DNA from: an uncultured Collinsella sp.
Lineage (GTDB): Bacteria; Actinomycetota; Coriobacteriia; Coriobacteriales; Coriobacteriaceae
Reading direction: 5' to 3'
DNA length: 35,911 nucleotides
Assembly: GCA_900541745.1 (NCBI GenBank)
Contig: UQLA01000020.1
Span: 1-35,911 of the forward strand
Shown here: positions 24,062 through 32,124 of the stretch, piece after piece
How positions within the stretch are numbered: position 1 is the stretch's first letter
Layout: every line of letters starts with the position of its first letter
Program-made: the position numbers and the translations under genes
The notes under the pieces: generated by a model
Told to the model about the DNA's origin: nothing
The model's database searches: none
What the model saw: the letters and a program-made list of their open reading frames with translations, nothing else

Positions 24062-24090
24062 TTGCACGTTTGTGCAGGTATTGGTATAGT
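24062..24090 (+). promoter_or_regulatory. Promoter of the rimP-nusA-infB operon
   Basis: TTGCAC (24062-24067) and TATAGT (24085-24090) are separated by exactly 17 bp, a near-consensus housekeeping promoter. TGCAC/GTGCA forms a small inverted repeat over the -35. The predicted start is near 24097. Confidence 0.7.
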
Positions 24091-24115
24091 TTGCTTGCAA
24101 ATGAAGTTGTAATTG

Positions 24116-24148
24116 AAAGAAGTGGGGTTTCGGCCCCGCTTCTTTTTT
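24116..24148 (+). terminator. Terminator hairpin in the rimP leader (attenuator candidate)
   Basis: A stem with GAAGTGGGG on the left and CCCCGCTTC on the right (24119-24127 with 24134-24142, one G-T pair, loop TTTCGG) is followed by six T. It lies between the promoter at 24062-24090 and the rimP SD at 24157, so it must be read through for the operon to be expressed. Confidence 0.8.
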
Positions 24149-24168
24149 GTATGGATGGAGGTGCCGCA

Positions 24169-24663
24169 ATGGTCAAGACCAAGACCGAGCAGGCGATCAT
24201 CGACGCGCTCGAGACCGTTGCTCCCCAGCACGATGTCGACATCGTCGACGTTGAACTCGTGGGTGCCACCAAGGCCCCCTGCGTGCGTGTGCGTATCGAG
24301 GGTGCCGAGGGTCAGAGCCTGTCGCTCAATGACGTCACGGCCAACACCAAGTGGGTCGGCGACGTGATCGAGGAGCTCGATCCCATCTCTTCGAGTTATA
24401 CGCTCGAGGTGTCGAGCCCGGGCATGGCGCGCCCGTTGCGCCGCCCGCGCGACTTTGCCCGCTTTGTGGGTGAGGACTGCGAGCTCACCTCTACCGCCAC
24501 CGAGGGCCGTCGCAAGTACACCGGCAAGATTGCCGCCGCGACCGAGACGAACGTGACCCTCGAGCTCGAGGACGGCGAGTCCGTCACTCTCGATTTCTGT
24601 GATGTTAAAAAGTGCAAGTTGAAGCCCACCTATGACTTCAAGCCCGCGAAGGAAGGAAAGTAA
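24169..24663 (+). CDS. rimP: Ribosome maturation factor RimP
   Basis: The 164-residue protein helps assemble the 30S subunit. ATG 24169 is set by GGAGGTG at 24157-24163; the frame's open extension to 23989 crosses the promoter and terminator and is not coding. Family features are VDIVDVELVGA near the N-terminus, DISxxL-like NDVTANTKWVGDVIEEL, and YTLEVSSPGMARPLRRPRDF, the signature (E-V-S-S-P-G) of RimP. The C-terminal SH3-like domain follows. First gene of the operon, immediately upstream of nusA. Confidence 0.95.
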   Translation: MVKTKTEQAIIDALETVAPQHDVDIVDVELVGATKAPCVRVRIEGAEGQSLSLNDVTANTKWVGDVIEELDPISSSYTLEVSSPGMARPLRRPRDFARFVGEDCELTSTATEGRRKYTGKIAAATETNVTLELEDGESVTLDFCDVKKCKLKPTYDFKPAKEGK

Positions 24664-24664
24664 G

Positions 24665-25912
24665 ATGGCAGCATCCGACATGATGTCCGCCCTGATGGAG
24701 CTTTGCCAGGATAAGCACATCGACCAGCTCTACCTGATCGACCGCCTGGAGCAGTCGCTCGCCAAGAGCTATGCCGAGATTTTGCATCTTGACTGGGGTG
24801 CTAAGGTGACCATCGACCGCACCACCGGTAAGATCTACGTCTACCGCCTGGAGCCGATCGACGATTCTATGGACGAGGAGGGCAACTTCACCGAGTTCGA
24901 GGAGATTGACGTCACCCCCAAGAACACGAGCCGCATCGCTGCCCAGCACGCCAAGGCCGAGATCAACGCCATCGTTCGCAACTCCGCCCGCGAGCAGATC
25001 TACGAGGAGTTCTCCGGCCGCATCGGTGACCTTATCAGCGGTACCGTGCTGCAGTCCACGCCCGACTTCACCATCGTCAAGATCCGTGACGGCGTCGAGG
25101 CCGAGCTGCCGCACTTTGACCAGCGCCGTTACGAGAACGAGCGCAACGAGCGTCCGATGGGCGAGCGCTACCTCCACAACCAGCACATCAAGGCCGTGAT
25201 CATCGACGTCCGCGACCCCAACTCCAACCTGCAGCCGGTTCGCGGCGAGCACAGCCGTCCGCCGATCGTCATCTCCCGCACCCATCCCGAGCTCATGCGT
25301 CGTCTGTTTGAGCAGGAGGTGCCCGAGATCTATGAGGGCACCGTCCAGATCAAGTCGATCGCCCGCGAGCCGGGCCAGCGCTCCAAGGTCGCCGTCCATT
25401 CGCTCGACGATCGTCTGGACCCCGTGGGCGCCTGCGTCGGCCCCAAGGGCAGCCGTGTCCGCGCTGTCGTTGGTGAGCTCCGTGGTGAGCGTGTCGACGT
25501 CATCCTGTGGGATGCCGATCCGGCCGTCTATGTCGCCAACGCCCTGTCGCCCGCCAAGGTCACCCGCGTCCTCATCGACGAGGAGAAGGCCTACGCCGGC
25601 GTCATCGTGCCCGACGACCAGCTGTCCCTCGCCATCGGCAAGGAGGGCCAGAATGCCCGCCTCGCCGCTCGCCTGACCGGCTGGCACATTGACATCAAGT
25701 CCGAGACCCTTGCCGCCGACATCCTCAAGAACGTCCCCGTTCACGAGGAGCCCGCCGCCGACCTGATCGGTGACGAGGAGGACGACGACGTCCGTCGCTG
25801 CGAGTTCGTGTCCGAGGACGGCATCCAGTGCCGCAACCAGGCCCGTCCCGGCTCCCGTTTCTGCGGTGTCCACGACACCGACGCCTTCGATGATGCGGAG
25901 GACCTGATCTAG
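24665..25912 (+). CDS. nusA: Transcription factor NusA with a C-terminal Cys/His module
   Basis: The 415-residue protein binds RNA polymerase and modulates pausing, termination and antitermination. ATG 24665 is one base past the rimP stop, with AAGGAAAG at 24652. It has an N-terminal polymerase-binding domain (~1-130), an S1 domain (~135-200) and two KH domains (VGACVGPKGSRVRAVVGEL and LSLAIGKEGQNARLAARLTG). Beyond the KH domains an acidic linker leads to C379-x9-C389-x10-C400-x2-H403 (RRCEFVSEDGIQC...FCGVH), a small zinc-knuckle-like pattern not part of standard NusA. The E. coli-type acidic repeats are absent. The next gene is infB, without the usual ylxR and ylxQ between. Confidence 0.97.
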   Translation: MAASDMMSALMELCQDKHIDQLYLIDRLEQSLAKSYAEILHLDWGAKVTIDRTTGKIYVYRLEPIDDSMDEEGNFTEFEEIDVTPKNTSRIAAQHAKAEINAIVRNSAREQIYEEFSGRIGDLISGTVLQSTPDFTIVKIRDGVEAELPHFDQRRYENERNERPMGERYLHNQHIKAVIIDVRDPNSNLQPVRGEHSRPPIVISRTHPELMRRLFEQEVPEIYEGTVQIKSIAREPGQRSKVAVHSLDDRLDPVGACVGPKGSRVRAVVGELRGERVDVILWDADPAVYVANALSPAKVTRVLIDEEKAYAGVIVPDDQLSLAIGKEGQNARLAARLTGWHIDIKSETLAADILKNVPVHEEPAADLIGDEEDDDVRRCEFVSEDGIQCRNQARPGSRFCGVHDTDAFDDAEDLI

Positions 25913-25921
25913 CGCGCGGTC

Positions 25922-25981
25922 GCGCCGGACGGGTTCCGGCGCATCTCCCACGCTCGTTCAGTCTCTAGGCACCAAGGTGCC
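25922..25981 (+). other. Two hairpins between nusA and infB
   Basis: GCGCCGGA (25922-25929) pairs with TCCGGCGC (25935-25942), and GGCACC (25968-25973) with GGTGCC (25976-25981). No T-run follows, so these are more likely processing or stability elements than terminators. Confidence 0.45.
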
Positions 25982-26002
25982 AGAAAGGGTAGGTGAAGTC
26001 AT

Positions 26003-28714
26003 ATGGCAAAAGTCCGTGTGTCCACCCTGGCCAAAGAGTTCGGCATGACCTCCAAGGAACTGATGGGTCATCTCGCCGATATGAAGATTCCCGCTAAGTC
26101 CGCTTCCTCCGCCCTGGAGGACGCTTACGTCGCCATGGTCCGCAAGCAGCTCGCCCCGGTGATCGAGGCCCGCGCCCAGGAAGTCGAGGCCGCCAAGCAG
26201 GCCGAGGAGCAGGCCGCTGCCGCCGAGGAGGCCGCGCGTGCCGCCGAGGCCGAGCGCGAGCGCATCGCTGCCGAGAAGGCACGCGAGGAGGAGCGCCGCC
26301 AGTTCGCCGCGGCCCAGGCTGCCGAGGAGGCCGCCCGCGCCGAGGCCGAGGCCAAGAAGAAGGCAGAGCAGGAGCGCCTTGCCCGCGAAAAGGAAGAGGC
26401 TGCCCGCGAGGCCCAGCGTCGCGCCGTTCCCGCCTCTGACTCCGGGTCGCGTTTCCGTTCGCTGCTCGACCAGATCGCCGCGCAGGAGACCGTGCTCAAG
26501 GAGAAGAGGGACGCCGAGAACAAGGCCAAGGCCGAGCGCGCCGCCGAGCGCGGTAGCCGTCGCGGCAATAACGACCGTCGCGGTGGTCGTCGTAATGACC
26601 GCAACGCCTCCGATAACAATTCCGATCGCAACGCCTCCGAAAGCCGTCCGCATAGCCATCGCACCAACGCCAGCAACAATGTCGCTGCCGGCATGGACTT
26701 CCCCAACCCCGACAAGCAGGGCAAGGGCAAAAAGCGCAAGGGCGGCCACAGCAACGAAGATGACCACTACAGCCGCATGGCTCGCGAGGCCGAGGAGTAC
26801 AGCCGCGAGAAGGTGCTCGAGGAGGCTCGTGCCGCCGTCGAGGAGGCTTCTCGCGAGTCCACCGGCCGTCGTAAGAAGCGCAAGGAGAAGCGCGAGCGCG
26901 AGGCTGCAAAGGCTCAGGAGGAGCGCAAGATAGAGGAGGCATTGGCCCAGGGCGTGAACCCCGAGGAGCTCGATGCCATCAAGGTCTCCCAGGGCGTTAC
27001 GGTCCAGGAGCTCGCCGAGGCGCTCGACGTTCCGGCCAACGACATCATCAAGCGCCTGTTCCTGCTGGGCACGCCGCTCACCATGACGCAGTCCATGTCC
27101 GACGACCTCGTCGAGCTCGTTGCCGACGACCTGGGCCGTCAGATCAAGATCATCACCCCCGAGGAGGAGAACACCTTCTCGTTCTATGACGATCCCGCCG
27201 ACCTTAAGCCGCGCGCCCCGGTCGTCACCGTCATGGGTCACGTCGACCACGGCAAGACGTCGCTGCTCGACGCCATCCGTCACACCGGCGTCGCTGCCGG
27301 CGAGGCGGGCGGCATTACGCAGGCCATCGGCGCTTCGCAGGTCATGATCAACGACCGCAAGATCACCTTCATCGATACCCCCGGTCACGCGACCTTTACG
27401 GCCATGCGTGCCCGCGGCGCCAAGGTGACCGACATCGTCATTCTGATCGTGGCTGCCGACGACGGCGTCATGCCTCAGACCATCGAGTCGATCAACCACG
27501 CAAAGGCCGCCGGCGTACCCATCGTCGTCGCCGTTAACAAGATCGATAAGCCGGGCGCCAACCCCGACCGCGTGCGCCAGGAGCTCACCGAGTACGGCAT
27601 CATCCCCGAGGAGTGGGGCGGACAGAACATGTTTGTCAACATTTCGGCCAAGCAGAAGATCGGTATCGACGACCTGCTCGAGACCGTGCTGCTCCAGGCT
27701 GACGTGCTTGAGCTCAAGGCCAACCCCGACACCTTTGCCTCCGGTAACGTCCTCGAGGCCAAGCTCGACAAGGGCCGCGGTTCGGTTGCCACGGTGCTCG
27801 TGACCCGCGGTACCCTGCACGTGGGCGATACGCTGGTCGCCGGCCTTACCTACGGCCGCGTCCGCGCCATGCTCGACCCCAAGGGCAACGCCGTCACCGA
27901 GGCCGGTCCTTCCGACGCCGTCGAGATCCTGGGCCTGCAGTCCGTGCCCAACGCCGGTGACGAGTTCCGCGTTTTCGAGGACGAGCGCGAGGCTCGCGCC
28001 CTGGCCGATGAGCGTTCGCTCAAGGCCCGTATCGAGGAGCAGAGCCGCGTGAAGCATGTCACGCTCGAGAACCTCTTCGAGACCATCGCCGACGCCGAGG
28101 TCAAGGAGCTCAACCTGATCATCAAGGCCGACGTCCAGGGTTCCATCGAGGCCCTTCAGGACTCGCTCGACAAGATGGACCAGTCCGAGGTACGCATCAA
28201 CACGATTCACTCCGCGGTCGGTGCTATCAACGAGACCGACGTCGTCCTGGCAGACGCCTCCAATGCCATCATCATCGGCTTTGGCGTGCGTCCCGACGGC
28301 AAGGCCCGCTCCGCTGCCGAGCGCGAGGGCGTCGAGATTCGTTGCTACGACGTCATCTACAAGTGCCTCGAGGAGCTCGACGCCGCTCGTATCGGCATGC
28401 TCAAGCCCACCGAGGTCGAGGTCTCCACGGGTACCGCGACCGTACTGGACACCTTCAAGGTGCCCAAAGTCGGCATTGCCGCCGGTGTCCGCGTCGAAGA
28501 GGGCGAGATCGCCGCGACCGACTCCGTGCGCCTGGTGCGTGACGGTATCGTGGTCTTCAACGGCAAGATCGCCTCGATGCGTCACTACAAGGATGAGGCC
28601 AAGAGCCTCAAGAGCGGTTCCGAGGGCGGCATTGGCCTGGAGAACTTCCAGGACATCAAGCCCGGCGACCAGATCGAGGGTTACCGCATCGACCAGGTTG
28701 CCCGTACCGAGTAG
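26003..28714 (+). CDS. infB: Translation initiation factor IF-2
   Basis: This 903-residue GTPase brings initiator tRNA to the 30S subunit and promotes subunit joining. ATG 26003 follows AGGTGA. Residues 1-55 are an IF2-N module (VRVSTLAKEFGMTSKELMGH). About 70-310 is a long Ala/Glu/Arg-rich, probably helical and then disordered linker. A second IF2-N module (~320-380) precedes the G domain. G1 is GHVDHGKT at 412-419, G3 DTPGH, G4 NKID; domains II to IV follow with the normal C-terminus (GLENFQDIKPGDQIEGYRI). It is co-transcribed with rimP-nusA and rbfA. The long charged N-terminus is typical of actinobacterial IF-2. Confidence 0.98.
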   Translation: MAKVRVSTLAKEFGMTSKELMGHLADMKIPAKSASSALEDAYVAMVRKQLAPVIEARAQEVEAAKQAEEQAAAAEEAARAAEAERERIAAEKAREEERRQFAAAQAAEEAARAEAEAKKKAEQERLAREKEEAAREAQRRAVPASDSGSRFRSLLDQIAAQETVLKEKRDAENKAKAERAAERGSRRGNNDRRGGRRNDRNASDNNSDRNASESRPHSHRTNASNNVAAGMDFPNPDKQGKGKKRKGGHSNEDDHYSRMAREAEEYSREKVLEEARAAVEEASRESTGRRKKRKEKREREAAKAQEERKIEEALAQGVNPEELDAIKVSQGVTVQELAEALDVPANDIIKRLFLLGTPLTMTQSMSDDLVELVADDLGRQIKIITPEEENTFSFYDDPADLKPRAPVVTVMGHVDHGKTSLLDAIRHTGVAAGEAGGITQAIGASQVMINDRKITFIDTPGHATFTAMRARGAKVTDIVILIVAADDGVMPQTIESINHAKAAGVPIVVAVNKIDKPGANPDRVRQELTEYGIIPEEWGGQNMFVNISAKQKIGIDDLLETVLLQADVLELKANPDTFASGNVLEAKLDKGRGSVATVLVTRGTLHVGDTLVAGLTYGRVRAMLDPKGNAVTEAGPSDAVEILGLQSVPNAGDEFRVFEDEREARALADERSLKARIEEQSRVKHVTLENLFETIADAEVKELNLIIKADVQGSIEALQDSLDKMDQSEVRINTIHSAVGAINETDVVLADASNAIIIGFGVRPDGKARSAAEREGVEIRCYDVIYKCLEELDAARIGMLKPTEVEVSTGTATVLDTFKVPKVGIAAGVRVEEGEIAATDSVRLVRDGIVVFNGKIASMRHYKDEAKSLKSGSEGGIGLENFQDIKPGDQIEGYRIDQVARTE

Positions 28715-28725
28715 GGGGTAGCGCT

Positions 28726-29136
28726 ATGAAGCAAACGCAGGCAACCCGCCGACTGGGCGAGCAGCTTCGCGAGAAGCTTGGTTATATCCTGCTCTTTGAG
28801 GTTTCCGATCCGCGCCTCGACCTGGTCACCCTGACTGCGGTCGAGGTCGCGGTGGACCGTTCGTTCGCGCGCGTGTACGTGTCGTGCGATGCGAGCCGCT
28901 ACGACGAGGTCATGGAGGCGCTCGCCAGCGCCAAGGGCCGCATTCGCAGCCTGTTGGCCCGCTCGCTCGATTGGCGTGTCACGCCCGAGCTCGATTTTCG
29001 CATCGATCGCTCGACCGATGAGGCCGAGCGCATCACGCGTGCGCTGGAAAACGTTCCGGCCACGCTGGCGATCGAAAAGGACGAGGACGGCTACCCCATA
29101 GCGGATACCGCCCAGGAGGCAGCTTTAGATGACTAA
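28726..29136 (+). CDS. rbfA: Ribosome-binding factor A
   Basis: This 136-residue KH-fold protein binds 16S rRNA and aids 30S maturation, notably in the cold. It shows the family segments RLGEQLREKLGYIL, SDPRLDLVTLTAVEVAVDRS and RVTPELDFRIDRSTDEAERI. ATG 28726 follows a GGGGGT run eleven bases after infB. Its last eight bases overlap the next gene, so translation is coupled. The C-terminal tail (DEDGYPIADTAQEAALDD) is acidic. Confidence 0.95.
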   Translation: MKQTQATRRLGEQLREKLGYILLFEVSDPRLDLVTLTAVEVAVDRSFARVYVSCDASRYDEVMEALASAKGRIRSLLARSLDWRVTPELDFRIDRSTDEAERITRALENVPATLAIEKDEDGYPIADTAQEAALDD

Positions 29137-30172
29137 TTCCGCTGATCTCGCCGCTGGCGAGTCTGCAGATATTACGCGACGCATCCTCGAGCTCATTGAG
29201 GATGCGTCCTCCATTGCGATTTCGGGACATACGTCTCCCGATGGTGACGCTCTAGGCTCCGTGCTGGGTCTGGGCTTATCGCTTATGAAGTTTTTCCCCA
29301 ACAAGGACATTGCGCTGCTGCTGGCAGACGATGACCCGGTGCCGCGCATCTACCGCTTTATGGAGGGTGCCGATCGCTTGGTACCCGCATCTGCGTACAC
29401 CGGCAATCCTGATCTGTTTATCTCGGTGGATGTACCGGTCGTCGAGCGCCTCAACAACTCGTCCGAGGTGCTTCGCCGCTCCAAGCATGTGGTGTGCTTC
29501 GATCACCATCCGGCGCGCGAGGAGTTTGCCGAGCTGAGCCTGAGGCGTGTCGATGCCGCGGCCTGCGCCATGATCATCGACCGTTTCTTGGATAATTGCG
29601 GTATTGTCGCCCGTGACGGCGTCGCGACCTGCTTGCTGTGCGGCTTGGTGACCGACACCGGTCGTTTCCAGTACCAGAACGCTGATGCTGCCGCGTTCCA
29701 CGCCGCTTCGCGCCTGGTAGCACATGGTGCCGATCCGGCTCGTGTCGCGCTTGAGGTCTATCAGAGCATGCGCGTCGAGTTTTTGCACCTCAAGTCCATT
29801 GTCATGGGCCGTATTAAGACGGTCGCGCACGGGCGCGTGGCGTATAGCTATGCCTTCCAGAGCGACCTTGAGGCCTGCGGCGTCACCTCGGATGAATGTG
29901 ACGGTCTGGTCGATGTGGTGCGTTCGGTGATGGGCGTCGAGGTCTGTCTGTTCTTAAAGGGCATTGACGGCGATACCAAGGTGCGCGGCAACCTGCGCTC
30001 CAAGGGTGACCTCGATGTGTCCGACATCGCTGCCAACTTTGGCGGTGGCGGGCATCATGCCGCCGCCGGCTTTACCAACAACGGAACGATTCGCGAGACG
30101 CTCGCCGTGGCACTTCCCATGCTGGCCGAGCTGGTGGGGGAGGATCCCGCTTCGGTGACCGTCGAGCTCTAA
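29129..30172 (+). CDS. nrnA: DHH/DHHA1 phosphoesterase, NrnA-like oligoribonuclease/pAp phosphatase
   Basis: The 347-residue DHH phosphoesterase very likely degrades short RNA oligomers and pAp. Metal-binding motifs are HTSPDGDALGS (D38, D40), VDVP with an early Asp, and the DHH triad D125-H126-H127 in CFDHHPA; VTDTGRFQYQN follows. The DHHA1 domain ends with GGGGHHAAAG (305 onward). The order rbfA-nrnA-truB-ribF is common in Gram-positive bacteria and supports the call. It overlaps rbfA by eight bases. Relatives also include c-di-AMP/pGpG hydrolases, so cleavage of linear dinucleotides from cyclic messengers is possible. Confidence 0.92.
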   Translation: MTNSADLAAGESADITRRILELIEDASSIAISGHTSPDGDALGSVLGLGLSLMKFFPNKDIALLLADDDPVPRIYRFMEGADRLVPASAYTGNPDLFISVDVPVVERLNNSSEVLRRSKHVVCFDHHPAREEFAELSLRRVDAAACAMIIDRFLDNCGIVARDGVATCLLCGLVTDTGRFQYQNADAAAFHAASRLVAHGADPARVALEVYQSMRVEFLHLKSIVMGRIKTVAHGRVAYSYAFQSDLEACGVTSDECDGLVDVVRSVMGVEVCLFLKGIDGDTKVRGNLRSKGDLDVSDIAANFGGGGHHAAAGFTNNGTIRETLAVALPMLAELVGEDPASVTVEL

Positions 30173-30187
30173 CTTTTTGGATGGTAC

Positions 30188-31120
30188 ATGGCTCGTCGTA
30201 CGCCTTCTCAATTGAATATGCTGCTCGCCGTCGATAAACCGGTGGGCTGCACGTCCCACGACGTGGTCTCGCAATGCCGTCGCGCCCTTCATGAGCGGCG
30301 CGTCGGTCATGCCGGCACGCTCGACCCCATGGCATCCGGCGTCATGGTGGTGGGTGTGGGTCAGGCAACGCGTCTGCTGGGAATGCTCACCCTCGACACG
30401 AAAAGCTACGTCGCCGACATTTCGTTTGGCGTCGAGACCAATACCGACGATGCGGAGGGCGAGGCCGTTCGCATCGTTTCCGTTGCCCCCGAGCTGCATG
30501 ACATGGTCTACGCCCGTGAACAGCTGGCTGCTATGCTGGGGCCGCAGATGCAGGTCCCGCCGGCGTTCTCGGCCATCTCGGTCAACGGCGTTCGCGCGTA
30601 CAAGTCTGCTCGCGAGGGCAATGCCGTTGACCTTCCCCCGCGTCCCGTCGAGGTGTATGCCGCCGACTTGATCGCCATGAGCGGCGAGGGCGATGCGTGT
30701 GTTTGGACCGTGGCATTTTCGGTGAGCAAGGGCACCTATATACGCGCGCTCGCTCGTGATTTGGGTCGTGCGTGCGATAGCGCTGCGCACATTTCCGCGC
30801 TACGCCGGACGGCATCCGGCGTGGTTTCCATTGGCGTCTGCCATGCGGTGGAGGAGCTTTCTCCCGAGTCTGCGGCCGGCTTTGCTTTGGACCCCATCGC
30901 GGCTCTGGGCGCCACGCGTGTCGACTTGCCGGGCAACCTTGCCGATGACCTGCTCTGCGGCAGGCGCATTTCCGTTGATCGCGCGCTTGTCGATTTCGAT
31001 GCTTCGAAGGCGCCGTTTGCGCTGGTGCTCGATGGTGGGCTCAAGGCGCTTGCCCGCATTGAAGACGGTCGCTTCGTGATGGAGCACGTGTTTCCGCAGG
31101 CAATCGGCGGTGTTCGATAA
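30188..31120 (+). CDS. truB: tRNA pseudouridine-55 synthase TruB
   Basis: This 310-residue enzyme makes pseudouridine at position 55 of the tRNA T-loop. The N-terminus has LLAVDKPVGCTSHDVV, the substrate loop RVGHAGTLDPMASGVM with catalytic D46, and SVSKGTYIRALARDLG further on. The C-terminal region (~240-310) is a PUA-like tail. ATG 30188 is 15 bases after nrnA with a weak GGATGG SD. Its stop TAA overlaps the ribF ATG by one base. Confidence 0.96.
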   Translation: MARRTPSQLNMLLAVDKPVGCTSHDVVSQCRRALHERRVGHAGTLDPMASGVMVVGVGQATRLLGMLTLDTKSYVADISFGVETNTDDAEGEAVRIVSVAPELHDMVYAREQLAAMLGPQMQVPPAFSAISVNGVRAYKSAREGNAVDLPPRPVEVYAADLIAMSGEGDACVWTVAFSVSKGTYIRALARDLGRACDSAAHISALRRTASGVVSIGVCHAVEELSPESAAGFALDPIAALGATRVDLPGNLADDLLCGRRISVDRALVDFDASKAPFALVLDGGLKALARIEDGRFVMEHVFPQAIGGVR

Positions 31121-32124
31121 TGTTGGCACCCCACGAGCTCGCGCGTATTTTTTTCGCGGGCGAGTCGGGCGAGGCGCGCATCGTTCCCGCCGCCGCGTTT
31201 GATGGGTGTGGGCGTTTAGGTGCTGCCTCGATTGCCATCGGCGTGTTCGATGGTGTGCATCGGGGACACCGCGAACTTATTGACGCCGTGGTGCGTGACG
31301 CCCGTGCCCATAACTGCCGCGCAGTCGTGGTCACCTTTGATCCCGATCCGGACGTCGTGGTGAGTCCTTCGCCCGCTCAAAAGCTGATGACGACGGCCGA
31401 CCGCCTGCATGCCTTGGCTCTCACCGGGGTCGATGCGGTTGTCGCCGTTCCTTTTACGCCCGCGGTGGCGGCACTCGATCATGTCGGTTTTCTCTCATTG
31501 CTGTCGCGCGTCGTCGACATCCGCTCGATTCGCGTGGGCAGCGACTTTAGGCTGGGTCGCGGTGGTGCCTCGGGCGTTGCCGAGATGCAGATATGGGGTG
31601 CCGAGCGCGGTGTTGACGTCTATGGCCACGAGCTGCTGTGCGTTGATGGGCAGACGATCTGCGCCACCCGTATTCGCCAGGAGCTGCGCCTGGGTCATGT
31701 TGAGCTTGCCGCCGAGCTGCTCGGTCGTCCCTATATGCTACGCGGCGTGGTTGCCGGTGGCCGTCACCAGGGCTCCGACATGGGTTTTCCCACGGCAAAC
31801 ATTCAGGTGCCCGAGGGCATTCAGGTGCCTGTCGATGGCGTTTACGAGGGCCTTGTGCTGGTCGGTGACACCGTGTGGCCCGCTGCGGTAAACGTGGGCC
31901 TGCCGCCGACGTATGCCGACGATGCCGCCTCGGCGCATCTGGAGGCTAATCTGATTGGGTATGCGGGCGACTTGTACGGTGCGTCCGTCTCGCTGGCGTT
32001 TACGCGCTGGCTGCGCCCGTCGCGCGTGTTTGATTCGCTGGACGAGTTGATCGCGACCGTCGAGGGTAATATTGACGATATTCGCCACAACTTGGGTGAG
32101 CAGGGGGTGAGCATCCGTGATTAG
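31120..32124 (+). CDS. ribF: Bifunctional riboflavin kinase / FAD synthetase
   Basis: This 334-residue enzyme converts riboflavin to FMN and FMN to FAD. The N-terminal nucleotidyltransferase domain has GVFDGVHRGH at 41-50 and VTFDPDPDVV. The C-terminal riboflavin kinase domain has GSDMGFPTANI, NVGLPPTY and HLEANLIG, ending with RWLRPSRVFDSLDEL. Length is slightly above the ~310 usual because of a longer N-terminus. The start shares a base with the truB stop. The 3' end overlaps dnaG by eight bases, an unusual link to replication. Confidence 0.96.
   Translation: MLAPHELARIFFAGESGEARIVPAAAFDGCGRLGAASIAIGVFDGVHRGHRELIDAVVRDARAHNCRAVVVTFDPDPDVVVSPSPAQKLMTTADRLHALALTGVDAVVAVPFTPAVAALDHVGFLSLLSRVVDIRSIRVGSDFRLGRGGASGVAEMQIWGAERGVDVYGHELLCVDGQTICATRIRQELRLGHVELAAELLGRPYMLRGVVAGGRHQGSDMGFPTANIQVPEGIQVPVDGVYEGLVLVGDTVWPAAVNVGLPPTYADDAASAHLEANLIGYAGDLYGASVSLAFTRWLRPSRVFDSLDELIATVEGNIDDIRHNLGEQGVSIRD

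Noticed and set aside
23989..24168. N-terminal extension of RimP
   Set aside because: The extension spans a near-consensus promoter and an intrinsic terminator, and the residues do not resemble RimP.
21115..24720. A 1201-codon open frame on the minus strand opposite leuS and rimP
   Set aside because: It is antisense to clear leuS and rimP coding sequence, has a low-complexity composition from GC-rich third positions and crosses promoters and terminators. It is a shadow of codon bias.
25958..28585. An 875-codon minus-strand frame opposite infB
   Set aside because: It mirrors the Ala/Glu-rich infB sequence and shows only Gly/Leu/Val-rich repeats without any family motif.
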